Assembly: GCA_038746285.1 (NCBI GenBank)
Contig: JBCDKT010000021.1
Span: forward strand, 1 to 62,446
Source of the DNA: Bacteroidota bacterium
GTDB taxonomy: Bacteria > Bacteroidota > Rhodothermia > Rhodothermales > JANQRZ01
DNA length: 62,446 bases
Direction of reading: 5' to 3'
Part shown: positions 50,661-60,167 of the stretch, in pieces
Layout: the number at the start of each line of letters is the position of its first letter
How positions within the stretch are numbered: the stretch's first letter is position 1
The notes under the pieces: model-generated
Told to the model about the DNA's origin: nothing
Seen by the model: the letters and a program-made list of their open reading frames with translations, nothing else
Database searches by the model: none
Made by a program: the position numbers and the translations under genes

Positions 50661-52010
50661 ATGGACAAGCTCGTCATCCAGGGCGGCCACCCGCTCACCG
50701 GTACGATCCACGTCGGCGGCTCGAAGAATACGGCGCTCCCGCTCATGGCCGCCGCCGTCCTCGCCGACGGCACCACCACGCTCCACAACATGCCCGTCCT
50801 GCGCGACGTGCACACCTTCGCCAACGTCCTCCGCGTCTCCGGCTGCGTGGTCGAGTACAAGCCCGACGCCGACCCCTCGACACCGGACTCGATGGTGATC
50901 GACGCGACGCGCGTGGACCATCCCGAGTCGCCCTACGACCTCGTCAAGAAGATGCGGGCGTCGTTCTACATGCTCGGCGCGCTCCTCGGGCGCTGCGGCG
51001 AAGCCCGCGTCTCGATGCCCGGCGGCTGCGCATGGGGCCCCCGGCCGGTGGACCTGCACCTCGAAGGCATGAAAGCACTCGGGGCCGAGATCGAACTCGA
51101 CCGGGGCGACGTGGTGGCGAAGGCACCCGGTGGGCGGCTCCAAGGCGGGCGCTTCCGGTTCGACCCCGTCTCGGTCGGGGCGACGATCAACGTGACGCTG
51201 GCTGCGGTCATGGCCGAGGGCGAGACGGTCCTCGAAAACGTCGCTACCGAGCCGGACGTGGTCGTCTTCGGCGAGATGCTCCGGCAGATGGGGGCCCGGA
51301 TCGACGGCCTCGGGACGAAGACGATCACGATCCAGGGCGTGGAGCGGCTCGACCCGGTCACGTTCTGGAACTGCCCGGACCGGATCGAGCTCGGCACCTA
51401 CATGATCGCCGCCGTGATGGCGAGCGAGCCGGGCTCGACCTTCCGCATCACCGGCGCTCGCGCCGACCATCTCGGCGACGCCTTCCCCGAGGCCTTCCGC
51501 AAGACGGGGGCCGACTTCTCGGTCGAGCCCGAGGCCGAAGGACCGCACGAGGTCGTGACGGTGACCGTTCCCGAGACGATCCAGCCTGTCGACATCGTCA
51601 CCGCCCCCTACCCCGGATTTGCGACGGACCTCCAGGCACAGTGGACGGTGATGATGACCCAGGCCGAGGGCACGGCGACCGTCACCGACACGATCTACAC
51701 CGACCGCTTCAAGCACATCCCCGAACTGAACCGGATGGGGACCAACTGCTCGGTCGCGGACAACAAGGTGGTGGTCCAGGGACACGGCCGCAATGGCATC
51801 AGTGGGACGACGGTGATGAGCACGGACCTCCGCGCGAGCGTCTCGCTCGTCCTGGCCGGCCTCGTGGCGAAGGGGCAGACCGACGTGCTCCGGGTCTACC
51901 ACCTCGACCGCGGCTACGAAGACCTCGAAGGCAAGCTCTCGAAGGCCGGCATCGCCATCGAGCGCGTCGCCTACGACGAGTTCGCCGAGGACGCTGAGCC
52001 CGTCGCCTAA
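50661..52010 (+). CDS. murA: UDP-N-acetylglucosamine 1-carboxyvinyltransferase
   Basis: First committed step of peptidoglycan synthesis, adding enolpyruvate to UDP-GlcNAc. 449 residues: IQGGHPLTGTIHVGGSKNTALPLMAAAVL, the catalytic cysteine in MPGGCAWGPRPVDLHLEGM (the fosfomycin-sensitive residue), and TDLQAQWTVMMTQAEG. The DNA between array K and the ATG (about 150 bases) is pyrimidine-rich and holds CATATTCCC; no clear box. ATG at 50661. Confidence 0.96.
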   Translation: MDKLVIQGGHPLTGTIHVGGSKNTALPLMAAAVLADGTTTLHNMPVLRDVHTFANVLRVSGCVVEYKPDADPSTPDSMVIDATRVDHPESPYDLVKKMRASFYMLGALLGRCGEARVSMPGGCAWGPRPVDLHLEGMKALGAEIELDRGDVVAKAPGGRLQGGRFRFDPVSVGATINVTLAAVMAEGETVLENVATEPDVVVFGEMLRQMGARIDGLGTKTITIQGVERLDPVTFWNCPDRIELGTYMIAAVMASEPGSTFRITGARADHLGDAFPEAFRKTGADFSVEPEAEGPHEVVTVTVPETIQPVDIVTAPYPGFATDLQAQWTVMMTQAEGTATVTDTIYTDRFKHIPELNRMGTNCSVADNKVVVQGHGRNGISGTTVMSTDLRASVSLVLAGLVAKGQTDVLRVYHLDRGYEDLEGKLSKAGIAIERVAYDEFAEDAEPVA

Positions 52011-52049
52011 CGCGGAACCGGGCCTGGGGCGGGGCGGTTGCTCCGCCCC

Positions 52050-53840
52050 ATGTCGCTCGCGAGCCCGTCGTCTCCCGCCGAAACGTCCCGCCGTCCGCCT
52101 CCGCTCGGGCGGATGCTGCGGCGCATCCTCGGCTACGCGCGGCCCTACGGGCGGCGGCTCGCGGCGGCGCTCCTGCTCTCGGTCCTCGGTTCGCTCACGG
52201 CGCTCGTCATCCCGCTCGGGCTGCGCGCGCTGATCGACGCCGTCTTCCAGAACGGCGACCGGGGGATGCTCGACACCCTCGCGCTCGCGCTCCTCGCGCT
52301 CTTCCTCGTCCAGACGCTCCTCAGCTTCGTCGGGTGGTACTGGATGGCGTGGGTCGGCGAGCGCATCATCGCGGACCTCCGGCGGCAGGTCTACACGCAC
52401 CTCCACCGGCTCGGGCTGCGGTTCTACACCGGCAGCCGCGTCGGCGAGATCACCTCGCGGCTGACGAACGACGTGGGCAAGCTCCAGTCGGCGGTGACGA
52501 ACGACCTGAGCCAGCTCGTAGCGCAGGTACTGACGCTCGTCGGGTCGGTGGCGCTGATGCTGGTCCTCAACTGGCGGCTCTCGCTCGTCGTCTTCGCCAC
52601 GGTTCCGGTCGTGACGCTGATGGCGCGGCACTTCGGGGCGATCGTCCGGCGCTACGCCCGCGCCATCCAGGACCGCCTCGCCGAGACGACGGCGATTGCC
52701 GAGGAAGCCCTCGCAGCGGTGCGCGTCGTGAAGGCGTTCGCCCGCGAGGACTACGAGACCGACCGCTACGGCGCGGCCGTCGAGGACCTCTTCGGGACGG
52801 CGCGGCGGCAGGCGCTCATCAGCTCGGCCTTCTGGTCGGTCGTCGGGCTGCTGTTCCTCAGCGGGCTGGTCGTCATCTTCTGGTACGGCGGGGTCGAGGT
52901 CCTCGCGGGTCGGCTCACGGCGGGCGACCTCGTGGCGTTCATCTTCTACGCGTTCTCGATTGCCCAGAGCGTCGGCGTGCTCTCGCGGCTCTACACCTCG
53001 TACTCGTCGGCGGCGGGCGCATCCGAGCGGGTCTTCGAGCTCCTCGATACCGAGCCGGAGATCGAGAGCGCGCCTGGGGCGAAGCCGCTCCCGCCGCTCC
53101 GGGGCGAGGTCGCCTTCGACGACGTGACCTTCGGCTACGACGACGGGCCGCCCGTGCTGCGCGACGTGTCGTTCCGCGTGCGGCCCGGCCAGACCGTCGC
53201 GCTCGTCGGGCCGAGCGGGGCCGGCAAGACGACGCTCATGAACCTCATCCCTCGACTCTACGACCCCGACCTCGGGGCGGTCCGCCTCGACAGGCACGAC
53301 CTGCGCGACGTGACGGTGCTCTCGGTGCGCGGCCAGATCGGCCTCGTGTCGCAGGAGATCCAGCTCTTCGGTGCCTCGATTGGCGAGAATATCCGCTACG
53401 GGCGGCTAGACGCGACCGACGACGAGGTCCGCGCCGCCGCCGAAGCTGCGAACGCTGCCGCCTTCATCGAGGCCCTGCCGGGCGGCTACGCGACCGCCGT
53501 CGGCGAGCGCGGCGTCAAGCTCTCCGGCGGCCAGCGCCAGCGCGTTGCGATTGCCCGCGCCCTCCTCAAAGACCCTCGCATCCTCCTCCTCGACGAGGCC
53601 ACGAGCGCGCTCGACTCCGAAAGCGAAGCGCTCGTGCAGGAGGCGCTCGACCGCCTGCTCGACGGCCGGACGGCGTTCGTCATCGCCCACCGCCTCGCGA
53701 CCGTCCGCGACGCCGACCGCATCCTCGTGCTCGACGCAGGCCGGATCGTGGAAGACGGTACCCACGCCGACCTCACCGCCCGCGACGGCCTCTACCGCCG
53801 CCTCGCCGACCTCCAGTTCCGCGAGACCGTGGAGGCGTGA
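52050..53840 (+). CDS. ABC-type lipid/multidrug exporter (MsbA-like)
   Basis: A 596-residue half-transporter: six membrane helices in the first 340 residues, then the ATPase with GPSGAGKTTLMNLI (Walker A), LSGGQRQRVAIARALL (signature), ILLLDEATSALDSESE (Walker B) and IAHRLAT (H-loop). It works as a homodimer; MsbA-type lipid A core export or drug export is possible. The ATG at 52050 is used; the TTG at 52038 is also in frame. Confidence 0.9.
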   Translation: MSLASPSSPAETSRRPPPLGRMLRRILGYARPYGRRLAAALLLSVLGSLTALVIPLGLRALIDAVFQNGDRGMLDTLALALLALFLVQTLLSFVGWYWMAWVGERIIADLRRQVYTHLHRLGLRFYTGSRVGEITSRLTNDVGKLQSAVTNDLSQLVAQVLTLVGSVALMLVLNWRLSLVVFATVPVVTLMARHFGAIVRRYARAIQDRLAETTAIAEEALAAVRVVKAFAREDYETDRYGAAVEDLFGTARRQALISSAFWSVVGLLFLSGLVVIFWYGGVEVLAGRLTAGDLVAFIFYAFSIAQSVGVLSRLYTSYSSAAGASERVFELLDTEPEIESAPGAKPLPPLRGEVAFDDVTFGYDDGPPVLRDVSFRVRPGQTVALVGPSGAGKTTLMNLIPRLYDPDLGAVRLDRHDLRDVTVLSVRGQIGLVSQEIQLFGASIGENIRYGRLDATDDEVRAAAEAANAAAFIEALPGGYATAVGERGVKLSGGQRQRVAIARALLKDPRILLLDEATSALDSESEALVQEALDRLLDGRTAFVIAHRLATVRDADRILVLDAGRIVEDGTHADLTARDGLYRRLADLQFRETVEA

Positions 53841-53841
53841 C

Positions 53842-54072
53842 GGTGGGACGGAGGACGGTGGGACGGAGGACGGTGGGACGGAGGACGGTGGGACGGAGGA
53901 CGGTGGGACGGAGGACGGTGGGACGGAGGACGGTGGGACGGAGGACGGTGGCGCGTTGCGCGGCGGCCTCAGTACCTTGATAGGCTCTGCTTTTGACACC
54001 CTCACACCCTCACACCCTCACACCCTCACACCCTCACACCCTCACACCCTCACACCCTCACACCCTCACACC
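53842..54072 (+). repeat. Promoter-array element E (7 x 15-bp, core, 9 x 8-bp)
   Basis: Seven perfect GGTGGGACGGAGGAC units (53842-53946) begin one base after the ABC transporter stop. The core has GCGCGGCGGCCTCAG and the box TACCTTGA (53973-53980). Nine perfect CTCACACC units (54001-54072) end one base before the ATG of the cyclophilin gene. Confidence 0.85.
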
Positions 54073-54073
54073 G

Positions 54074-54553
54074 ATGGCTTCTTACTCTGCCCCTCACGCC
54101 ATGCAGATCGACCCGGACCAATCCTACCGGGCCACGATCGACACCGACAAGGGCACGATCGAGATCGAACTCCATCCCGAGCACGCACCCAAGACCGTCA
54201 ACAACTTCGTCGCCCTCGCGCGCGACGGGTTCTACGACGGGCTGACGTTCCACCGCGTGATCGCCAACTTCATGATCCAGGGCGGCGACCCCGACGGCAC
54301 CGGGCGCGGCGGGCCGGGCTACACCTTCGAGGACGAGGTCCAGGGCAACCCGCTCCAGCATGAGACCGGCTCGCTCTCGATGGCGAACGCCGGGCCGAAC
54401 ACGAACGGCAGCCAGTTCTTCATCACGCACGCGCCGCAGCCCCACCTCAACGGCCGCCACACCGTCTTCGGCTCGGTCACCGAGGGCCAGGACGTGGTCG
54501 ACGCCATCGAGCAGGGCGACCGGATGAAAGCGGTGACGATCACCGAAGGGTAA
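54074..54553 (+). CDS. Cyclophilin-type peptidyl-prolyl isomerase
   Basis: 159 residues. [59 protein letters not shown] is the cyclophilin signature with catalytic arginine (FHRVI) and the Q-GG loop; [20 protein letters not shown] completes the pocket. No signal peptide, so cytoplasmic. The first nine residues before MQIDPDQ may not be native; M at 54101 is an alternative start. The ATG follows the array immediately. Confidence 0.93.
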   Translation: MASYSAPHAMQIDPDQSYRATIDTDKGTIEIELHPEHAPKTVNNFVALARDGFYDGLTFHRVIANFMIQGGDPDGTGRGGPGYTFEDEVQGNPLQHETGSLSMANAGPNTNGSQFFITHAPQPHLNGRHTVFGSVTEGQDVVDAIEQGDRMKAVTITEG

Positions 54554-54575
54554 CCGCCCCTGCATCTCTACACTC

Positions 54576-54610
54576 GGGAGGACGTACCGCACAGTGCGTC
54601 CTCCTGTTTT
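54576..54610 (+). terminator. Terminator of the cyclophilin gene
   Basis: GGAGGACG (54577-54584) pairs with CGTCCTCC (54597-54604), loop of 12, followed by TGTTTT. It lies 23 bases after the stop and just before the CPBP gene. Confidence 0.8.
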
Positions 54611-54615
54611 GCGCG

Positions 54616-55422
54616 ATGCCCACCGACTCCCTCCTTACCGATCCGACCGAGGTGCCGCTGCGCCCGGCGTGGCTAAATCAGCTTGGCCTCTCGCCTGACC
54701 GGCACGACTACCTCCGCTTCTCGCGCACGGCGACCTACGGCTTCCTCGCGGCGCTCCCGCTCCTCGTCGGCTACCACACGCTGATCCTGCTGGCGAACGG
54801 CGGGCAGGCCGGCGTCCGCGTCGGGGCCGAGGTCTGGATCACGCGGCTCCTCGCGGCCTTCGGGGCGACGGGGATGCTCGCGCTCGGCGCGGCGGTGCTG
54901 CTCGTCGGGGTCGGGGTGCTCTGGTGGGAGCGGAAGAAGGCGATCCCTGTCCGGCGGCGCTACCTGGGGATGATGGTCGCCGAGAGCGCCGTCTACGCCG
55001 TCGTGCTCGCCTTCACGATCGGCTGGTTCGTCGGCCTGCTGTTCGCCTTCGCGCCCGAGGCGATGGCGGCGCAGGTGGGGCGGCCGGACCGGTTTACGCT
55101 CGTCGCACTATCGCTCGGGGCGGGCATCTACGAGGAATTGGTCTTTCGGGTTATTCTGGTGGGCGGCCTGTTCCTGGCGCTGCACCGCCTCGCAGCGTGG
55201 AAGCGAGGGCGGGCGTACCTCGTCGCGGCGGTCGTCGGCGCGCTGATTTTCAGCGCGGTGCACTACACCGGGGCGCTCGGCGATCCGTTCGAGCTCTCGT
55301 CGTTCACGTTCCGGTTCCTGTTCGGCCTCGCGCTCAACGCCGTGTTCCTGGTCCGGGGCTTCGGCATCGCCGCGTGGGCGCACGCGCTCTACGACGTGCT
55401 CGTCGTCACCCTGCTGACGTAG
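54616..55422 (+). CDS. CPBP intramembrane metalloprotease (CAAX protease family)
   Basis: 268 residues with about eight membrane spans. The Abi/CPBP motifs are present: [14 protein letters not shown] (EExxxR), [11 protein letters not shown] (FxxxH), and [13 protein letters not shown] (HxxxD/N). It probably cleaves or modifies a membrane protein or peptide. ATG at 54616, just after the cyclophilin terminator. Confidence 0.85.
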   Translation: MPTDSLLTDPTEVPLRPAWLNQLGLSPDRHDYLRFSRTATYGFLAALPLLVGYHTLILLANGGQAGVRVGAEVWITRLLAAFGATGMLALGAAVLLVGVGVLWWERKKAIPVRRRYLGMMVAESAVYAVVLAFTIGWFVGLLFAFAPEAMAAQVGRPDRFTLVALSLGAGIYEELVFRVILVGGLFLALHRLAAWKRGRAYLVAAVVGALIFSAVHYTGALGDPFELSSFTFRFLFGLALNAVFLVRGFGIAAWAHALYDVLVVTLLT

Positions 55423-55427
55423 CTCCG

Positions 55428-55574
55428 ATGGCCCACCGCAAGCCCCACCTCCCGACGAAGGTCTGCCCGGTCTGCAAGCGCCCGTTCGCGTGGCGCAAGA
55501 AGTGGGCGCGCGACTGGGAGCAGGTGGTCTACTGCAGCGAGCGCTGCCGGCGCAGCAAGCGCCAGAAACCCTAG
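55428..55574 (+). CDS. DUF2256 zinc-finger protein
   Basis: A 48-residue protein of family DUF2256, with zinc-binding pairs in [20 protein letters not shown] and [12 protein letters not shown]. It follows the CPBP gene by five bases. The stop codon TAG is part of the CTAG end of the adjacent 164-bp element, so the element sits exactly at the gene end. Confidence 0.88.
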   Translation: MAHRKPHLPTKVCPVCKRPFAWRKKWARDWEQVVYCSERCRRSKRQKP

Positions 55575-55734
55575 TGCTGCGACAAGCTCCCGTTGACAGG
55601 TATGTCATCCTGAACTCGGTTCGGACCGCGCAGCAGCGGCGCAGCCCATCTACGGGCCACGCCCCAGATCCCGGATCAGGGTCCGGGATGACAAGGTGGA
55701 GCAACCTGTCCGTCTCAACGTGCCAGAGGACTAG
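55571..55734. mobile_element. 164-bp palindromic CTAG element, copy 1
   Basis: It begins CTAGTGCTGCGACAAGCTC and ends GTGCCAGAGGACTAG, imperfect inverted ends of about 30 bases, with internal hairpins (GTCATCC...GGGATGAC). Copy 2 at 60.17 kb has the same length and ends but a diverged middle. No coding capacity. Confidence 0.82.
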
Positions 55735-55746
55735 ACCCCGTACGCC

Positions 55747-56106
55747 ATGCACAAAGTCAACCTCGCTGCTGCTTTCGCCTCGTTCGAGGAGCACTGGTCG
55801 CCGCGCGTCGCGGCCGAGTTGAACGGGCAGCAGGTCAAGCTCGCCAAGCTGGAAGGCCCGTTCGTGTGGCACCGCCACGAAGACGAGGACGAGTTATTTC
55901 TCGTCGTGAAGGGCCGCCTCACCCTCCGGCTGCGCGACCGCGACATCGAGCTAGACGAGGGCGAGTTCGTCGTCGTCCCGCGCGGCGTCGAGCACTGCCC
56001 GGTCGCCGAGACCGAGTGCCACGTCCTGCTTTTCGAGCCCGCCTCGACGCTCAACACGGGCGCGGTCGAGAACGAGCGAACCGTCCGCCATCTCGAACGG
56101 CTCTGA
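55747..56106 (+). CDS. Small cupin-domain protein
   Basis: 119 residues, single cupin: FVWHRHEDEDELFLVVKGRLTLRL (metal ligands H, H, E) and GEFVVVPRGVEHCPVAE (H). This is the common mannose-6-phosphate-isomerase-like cupin. Substrate unknown. The start is 12 bases after the 164-bp element, so any native promoter was displaced or is supplied by the element. Confidence 0.87.
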   Translation: MHKVNLAAAFASFEEHWSPRVAAELNGQQVKLAKLEGPFVWHRHEDEDELFLVVKGRLTLRLRDRDIELDEGEFVVVPRGVEHCPVAETECHVLLFEPASTLNTGAVENERTVRHLERL

Positions 56107-56117
56107 GCCTCTCGAGG

Positions 56118-57971
56118 CTATAGTTTCCGCAGGATTACCTGGGCGTCATCGGCATGGGTGACGGCGGCGACGAAGGAGCGGTAGGCGTCGTAGTCCTCCG
56201 GAGGCAATCGAGGCGTCTGCACCTCGACGTGGCGGACGTACACGAGCCGGCCCTCACCGTCTGCCTCGACCGTCATCGCGTAGCGAGCAAACGGCGTCTC
56301 GACCTGCACCGGCTCGGGCAGCGCCTCGACCTCGTAGCCTGCCGGCAGCGCGAAGCGGACCGAGTCGGTGTCGGCAAAGGCATACCCGAGGTCGATGGGC
56401 TGGGTACGGTCCTCGAACGGCGGAGGGACCGCAGTCCAGCGCTCCGCGAGGTTGGGATGGAACAGGAGGCGGCTTCCGGCACGCGTCGCGTAGCGCGGCA
56501 CGGCGAAGGAGGACTCGACCGTGCCTTCGCCCTCGTCGAAGGCGACGTGTAGGCCTTCGGTCGGAAGGCCGAGGCGGCGAACCCACCACTCTTCTTGCTC
56601 CTGCGGGGAACGGGAAGCAATCACGTTCCGCAGCCGACTCAACTGATGGCCCGAGACGCGCATCGCGCTTCGCACCGTCGCCTGCCCGCCGGCGGAAAGC
56701 TGCACCGTCGCCTGACGAGTCTGCGCGTTCTCCGGCGCTGACCGGGCTGGCGTGCGCACGAGCCGCCCGCTGCCCGGCTCCGTGACGAGCGTCCACCGGT
56801 CCTCGCTGCCTGCGCCGAGGGTGCCGAACGGCGCGGTCTGGCTCGTGGCCTCTAGCCAGAGGTCGCCGTCGGGCAGGGGCACGTAGAGCACGACGTGGTT
56901 GAACGCGTTGCGTGGGAAGTCCGGCGCGAGGTCGGGGCGGTCGTGGCCGATGAGGGCCGGGTAGGCGGTCACGCCCGCCGCCTCGAGGAGCGCCGCGAGG
57001 TAGTTGGTGAGCGCCTTGCAATCGCCGTAGCGGCGCTCGTGGACATAGCTGGCCGGGAACGGCTGCCACCCCCCGATCCCGAGCTGGACGCTCACGTAGC
57101 GCGTGGTCTGCTGGAGATACCCGTAGACGAGGCGGGCGCGCTCGCGCAGGTCGTCCACGCCGCTGACGAGGCGGGCCACGTCGGCGGCGGCTTCCGGTGG
57201 GAGGTCGTCCCGCCCGTCGGCCAGAGTGTCGTACCAGTGCCCGAGGCCGGCCCACGAGTCCAGGCGCCCGGCGTGCCCGTCCATCGTGAACGCGTCGGTG
57301 GCGAGGTGAAGCACCGGAACCTGGTCGTACCAGGGCGGCCCGAGCGGCTCGTAGGTGAAGCCCGGGAACGCCCCGGACCACCGGAACGTGCGCCGCCGGC
57401 CCTCGGTGCTGACCTCCGGCTCGATCCCGAGCCGCTCCGGGAGGTAGCGCAGCGCAACGTCCTCCGGCACCTCCACGGTGAGCGACGCCAGCAGTACCGG
57501 GTGCTTGCCGCGCTGGGGCCGCCACGTCGGCCAGTTGAGCAGCCCCTCGTGCTCGACCTCGTACTCCCACACCACCGTGTACGGGTAGGCGTCGTGGTAG
57601 AGCCGCCCGACGCGGACGCGGTAGTCGTCGTAGAGCGAGAAGCTCGAGGTGGCGGGGTTGTCCTCCACGTCGCCGCGCCGCAGCTTGCGCAGGCGCTCGC
57701 CGTCAGCCCCGAGCACTTCCCCCTTCATCTTTTTCACGCGCCGGAACGAGTCGTAGCCGAGGGCCAGCACGCCGTACTCCTCCTGCCCTGCCGGACCGAA
57801 CACCTGCACCTCCCGGCGCACGGTCTCGTGGACCTTGCCCTCCTCGTCGAGAACGAGGTGCGTATCGTCCCGCAGCACGAGCGCGCCGTCGTCCGGCTGC
57901 GCTGCGGCGAGCGGCCCGAGCAGTGCGAAGACCAACCCAGCGGTTCCTAAGCAGCGCATCCCCTTACTCAT
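56118..57971 (-). CDS. DUF3857 transglutaminase-like exported protein, cysteine intact
   Basis: 617 residues with a signal peptide (CLGTAGLVFALLGPLAAAQ). DUF3857 region at about 30-220, then a transglutaminase-like core: YGDCKALTNYLAALLEAAGV with the catalytic cysteine, FNHVVLYVPLPDGDLWLEATS with H and D. The C-terminal beta domain is the family standard. Periplasmic or surface location; the substrate is unknown. It overlaps the upstream DUF3857 gene by eight bases. Confidence 0.85.
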   Translation of the reverse strand: MSKGMRCLGTAGLVFALLGPLAAAQPDDGALVLRDDTHLVLDEEGKVHETVRREVQVFGPAGQEEYGVLALGYDSFRRVKKMKGEVLGADGERLRKLRRGDVEDNPATSSFSLYDDYRVRVGRLYHDAYPYTVVWEYEVEHEGLLNWPTWRPQRGKHPVLLASLTVEVPEDVALRYLPERLGIEPEVSTEGRRRTFRWSGAFPGFTYEPLGPPWYDQVPVLHLATDAFTMDGHAGRLDSWAGLGHWYDTLADGRDDLPPEAAADVARLVSGVDDLRERARLVYGYLQQTTRYVSVQLGIGGWQPFPASYVHERRYGDCKALTNYLAALLEAAGVTAYPALIGHDRPDLAPDFPRNAFNHVVLYVPLPDGDLWLEATSQTAPFGTLGAGSEDRWTLVTEPGSGRLVRTPARSAPENAQTRQATVQLSAGGQATVRSAMRVSGHQLSRLRNVIASRSPQEQEEWWVRRLGLPTEGLHVAFDEGEGTVESSFAVPRYATRAGSRLLFHPNLAERWTAVPPPFEDRTQPIDLGYAFADTDSVRFALPAGYEVEALPEPVQVETPFARYAMTVEADGEGRLVYVRHVEVQTPRLPPEDYDAYRSFVAAVTHADDAQVILRKL

Positions 57972-59967
57972 CGCCCCCTGTCTCCTGTTCGGCGCTCAGC
58001 CCTTCAGGCTCCGTCCCCTCGGCCGTGACGGCCTGCTTCAGCACGACGCTTGCCTCGTCGGTAGCCACGACCCGGTCGAAAAAGGCCTTGAGGTCGCCGT
58101 AGAGGTTGGGCTCGAAGACGGGGCGCTTTATCTGCTGCTGGGCCCGGACCTGGAGCGTGTCGCCGGCCATCTCGACCGAGCGCTCGTACCCGCCGCCCCG
58201 GACCGGGAGCAGCAGCAGGGCTCGCTCCGGCATCTCGTCCACCGCAAAGCCTTCGGGGAGCGCGATGTCCGCCTGGTACGTCGAGACGAGCGGGTAGGCG
58301 AAGTCGACGGGGTAGGTCCGGCGGGCCAGCTTGAACGGGTTCTCGTCCGTTCGCATCGTCACGAGCGGGTTGACGAGCACGAGGTCGCCGACGCGCTGCG
58401 CGTACCCGGGCACGGTGAAGGCCACCTCGGCCACGAGGGGTCCGCCGTGCTCCTCCTGCCCCGTGACCGTGACCTCGCCGACCTCGGCTCCGGCCATGTC
58501 GTCCACGAGATGGTCTCGCGCGTAGCCTTCCGGGTCGAGGTCCTGGAGCTGATGCCGCGCGCGGAGACCGCTGTACCCGGCGCGCTCCGAGACGAGGGTG
58601 CCGGAGAGCGTGCCGTCCGGCGCGAGCGCCGCCTCGATGCGGACGTGATGCTCGCTCCGCTGCGGGCTCGCCGCGATCCACTCGGGCTGCTCGGCGACGA
58701 GCCACGCCTCCCCGCCGAGAACACCGACCGGGAGCATGTCCACCGGGCGGAACGGATCGGTGGCATCGAGGAGACGCCAGCGGCCCCCGAGCTTGACGGC
58801 GGCGGCCGTGTGGTTGAACTGCGAGACCAGCGGGTAGAGCCGGGTCACGCGCCCGTGCCCCCGCGTCGAGACCAGCGCCGGGGCGGCGTTCAGCCCGGCC
58901 TCGCGCAGCAGCGCCACGAGGAGCAGGTTGATCTCGGCCGAGGAGCCCCGCTTCGTCTCCATCACCTGCCCGAGGCGGCGCTCGGCGAAGACCCGGTAGG
59001 TGTCGTCCCAGACGACCGAGGTGCGCACGAAGTCGTAGAGGGCTTCGGCCTTCGCCGCAGCGTCCGTGAGGCCGCCGGTGAGGGCTTCGGCCTGGCGGCG
59101 CACGTCGCCGCCCGTCTGGAGCTTCCGCCCGAAGTCCCGGCTCTCGCCCAGTTCCTCGGCGAGCTGCGCCCACGTCTTGGTCACGCCCACGGCCCCGATG
59201 CCCGGCCGGTAGTACTCGGCCAGCTGGAAGTCGATCTTCTGGATGTGGTCTTCGAGGGTCGTCATGTACCGCTCTTCGCGGAGCGCGGGCACCTCCTCGG
59301 CCACCCAGCGGTAGATGTTGATGTCGCCGCTGGAGCGGATCCCCTCCTCTTTCGTGCGGACGGCGAACGGCTCGTTGCCCTGGGTGATGATGGTGTAGGC
59401 CAGGTCCTGCGGGTAGGTCATCCGCAGTTCGCTCACCAGGGTCGGCTCGTCGTCCTGGAAGTACCAGCGCGGCGTCCCAAACGGCGACTCGGCCTCGATG
59501 GTGTAGCGGAACTCGACGACGGCCCCCGGTTCGAGGGCGGGCAGTGTGAAGGTGATCCGGCGGCGGTCGCCTTCCAGGTCCTCCTCGAAGATGGAGCGCT
59601 TGTCCAGCTTCACGCGCCGCGTGCGGCCCCCCTCTTCCGGGACGAACGTCTGGCCCTTGACGCCGCGCACCCGCTGCCCGTCCCGGCCGGCGTAGTAGGT
59701 CAGCGAGACCGTAGCGAGGTCGTAGCCCGCCTCGGCCAGCAGCTTGACCCGGCGGTGCCGCTCGAACTTGACGCCCCAGTCGCTGCCCACCTCTATCGTC
59801 CCGTAGTCTCCGAGGATGACCGCCTGGGCATCGGGGTCGGCCGCGTACTCGGTCATCTGGAGGTGTTCGTCGGGGATGTCGCCCCACTTCATGGGGGCCG
59901 GTTGTGCGTGGGCCGCGAGGGCCAGAGTCAGGACCGCGCCCAGCGCGGTCAGGGAGCGAGCAAACAT
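57964..59967 (-). CDS. DUF3857 transglutaminase-like exported protein, cysteine replaced by serine
   Basis: 667 residues, signal peptide (TALGAVLTLALAAHAQ). DUF3857 domain (VEFRYTIEAESPFGTPRWYFQDDEP) and transglutaminase-like core with RGSSAEINLLLVALLREAGL, where the usual cysteine position is serine, and FNHTAAAVKLGGRWRLLDATDPF. It lacks the thiol, so may bind rather than cut. It forms an operon with the intact paralogue: a likely pair of partner proteins. Confidence 0.82.
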   Translation of the reverse strand: MFARSLTALGAVLTLALAAHAQPAPMKWGDIPDEHLQMTEYAADPDAQAVILGDYGTIEVGSDWGVKFERHRRVKLLAEAGYDLATVSLTYYAGRDGQRVRGVKGQTFVPEEGGRTRRVKLDKRSIFEEDLEGDRRRITFTLPALEPGAVVEFRYTIEAESPFGTPRWYFQDDEPTLVSELRMTYPQDLAYTIITQGNEPFAVRTKEEGIRSSGDINIYRWVAEEVPALREERYMTTLEDHIQKIDFQLAEYYRPGIGAVGVTKTWAQLAEELGESRDFGRKLQTGGDVRRQAEALTGGLTDAAAKAEALYDFVRTSVVWDDTYRVFAERRLGQVMETKRGSSAEINLLLVALLREAGLNAAPALVSTRGHGRVTRLYPLVSQFNHTAAAVKLGGRWRLLDATDPFRPVDMLPVGVLGGEAWLVAEQPEWIAASPQRSEHHVRIEAALAPDGTLSGTLVSERAGYSGLRARHQLQDLDPEGYARDHLVDDMAGAEVGEVTVTGQEEHGGPLVAEVAFTVPGYAQRVGDLVLVNPLVTMRTDENPFKLARRTYPVDFAYPLVSTYQADIALPEGFAVDEMPERALLLLPVRGGGYERSVEMAGDTLQVRAQQQIKRPVFEPNLYGDLKAFFDRVVATDEASVVLKQAVTAEGTEPEGLSAEQETGGDE

Positions 59968-60110
59968 GGGTCAGCAGGAGTAGAATGAATAGGGAGCCAT
60001 GTCGTGCCAGAGTATCTAGAGCCGTCGGGCGCGACGCGCGAAGATACTAGCGTGCCCGATAGGTTGCACATTCGTGGGACATCTTGCGCGCTCCCCGTGC
60101 TGCCGCCACA

Positions 60111-60140
60111 GAAAACGGCGCTCCGGGAGGCCGGAGCGCC
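60111..60140 (-). terminator. Terminator of the LysM gene, displaced by the CTAG element
   Basis: On the minus strand GGCGCTCCGG, loop CCTC, CCGGAGCGCC, then GTTTTCTG. It lies 188 bases after the LysM stop, with the 164-bp element inserted in between. Confidence 0.75.
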
Positions 60141-60167
60141 GCGTGGTGCCGTGCGAGGCGTCAGGAG

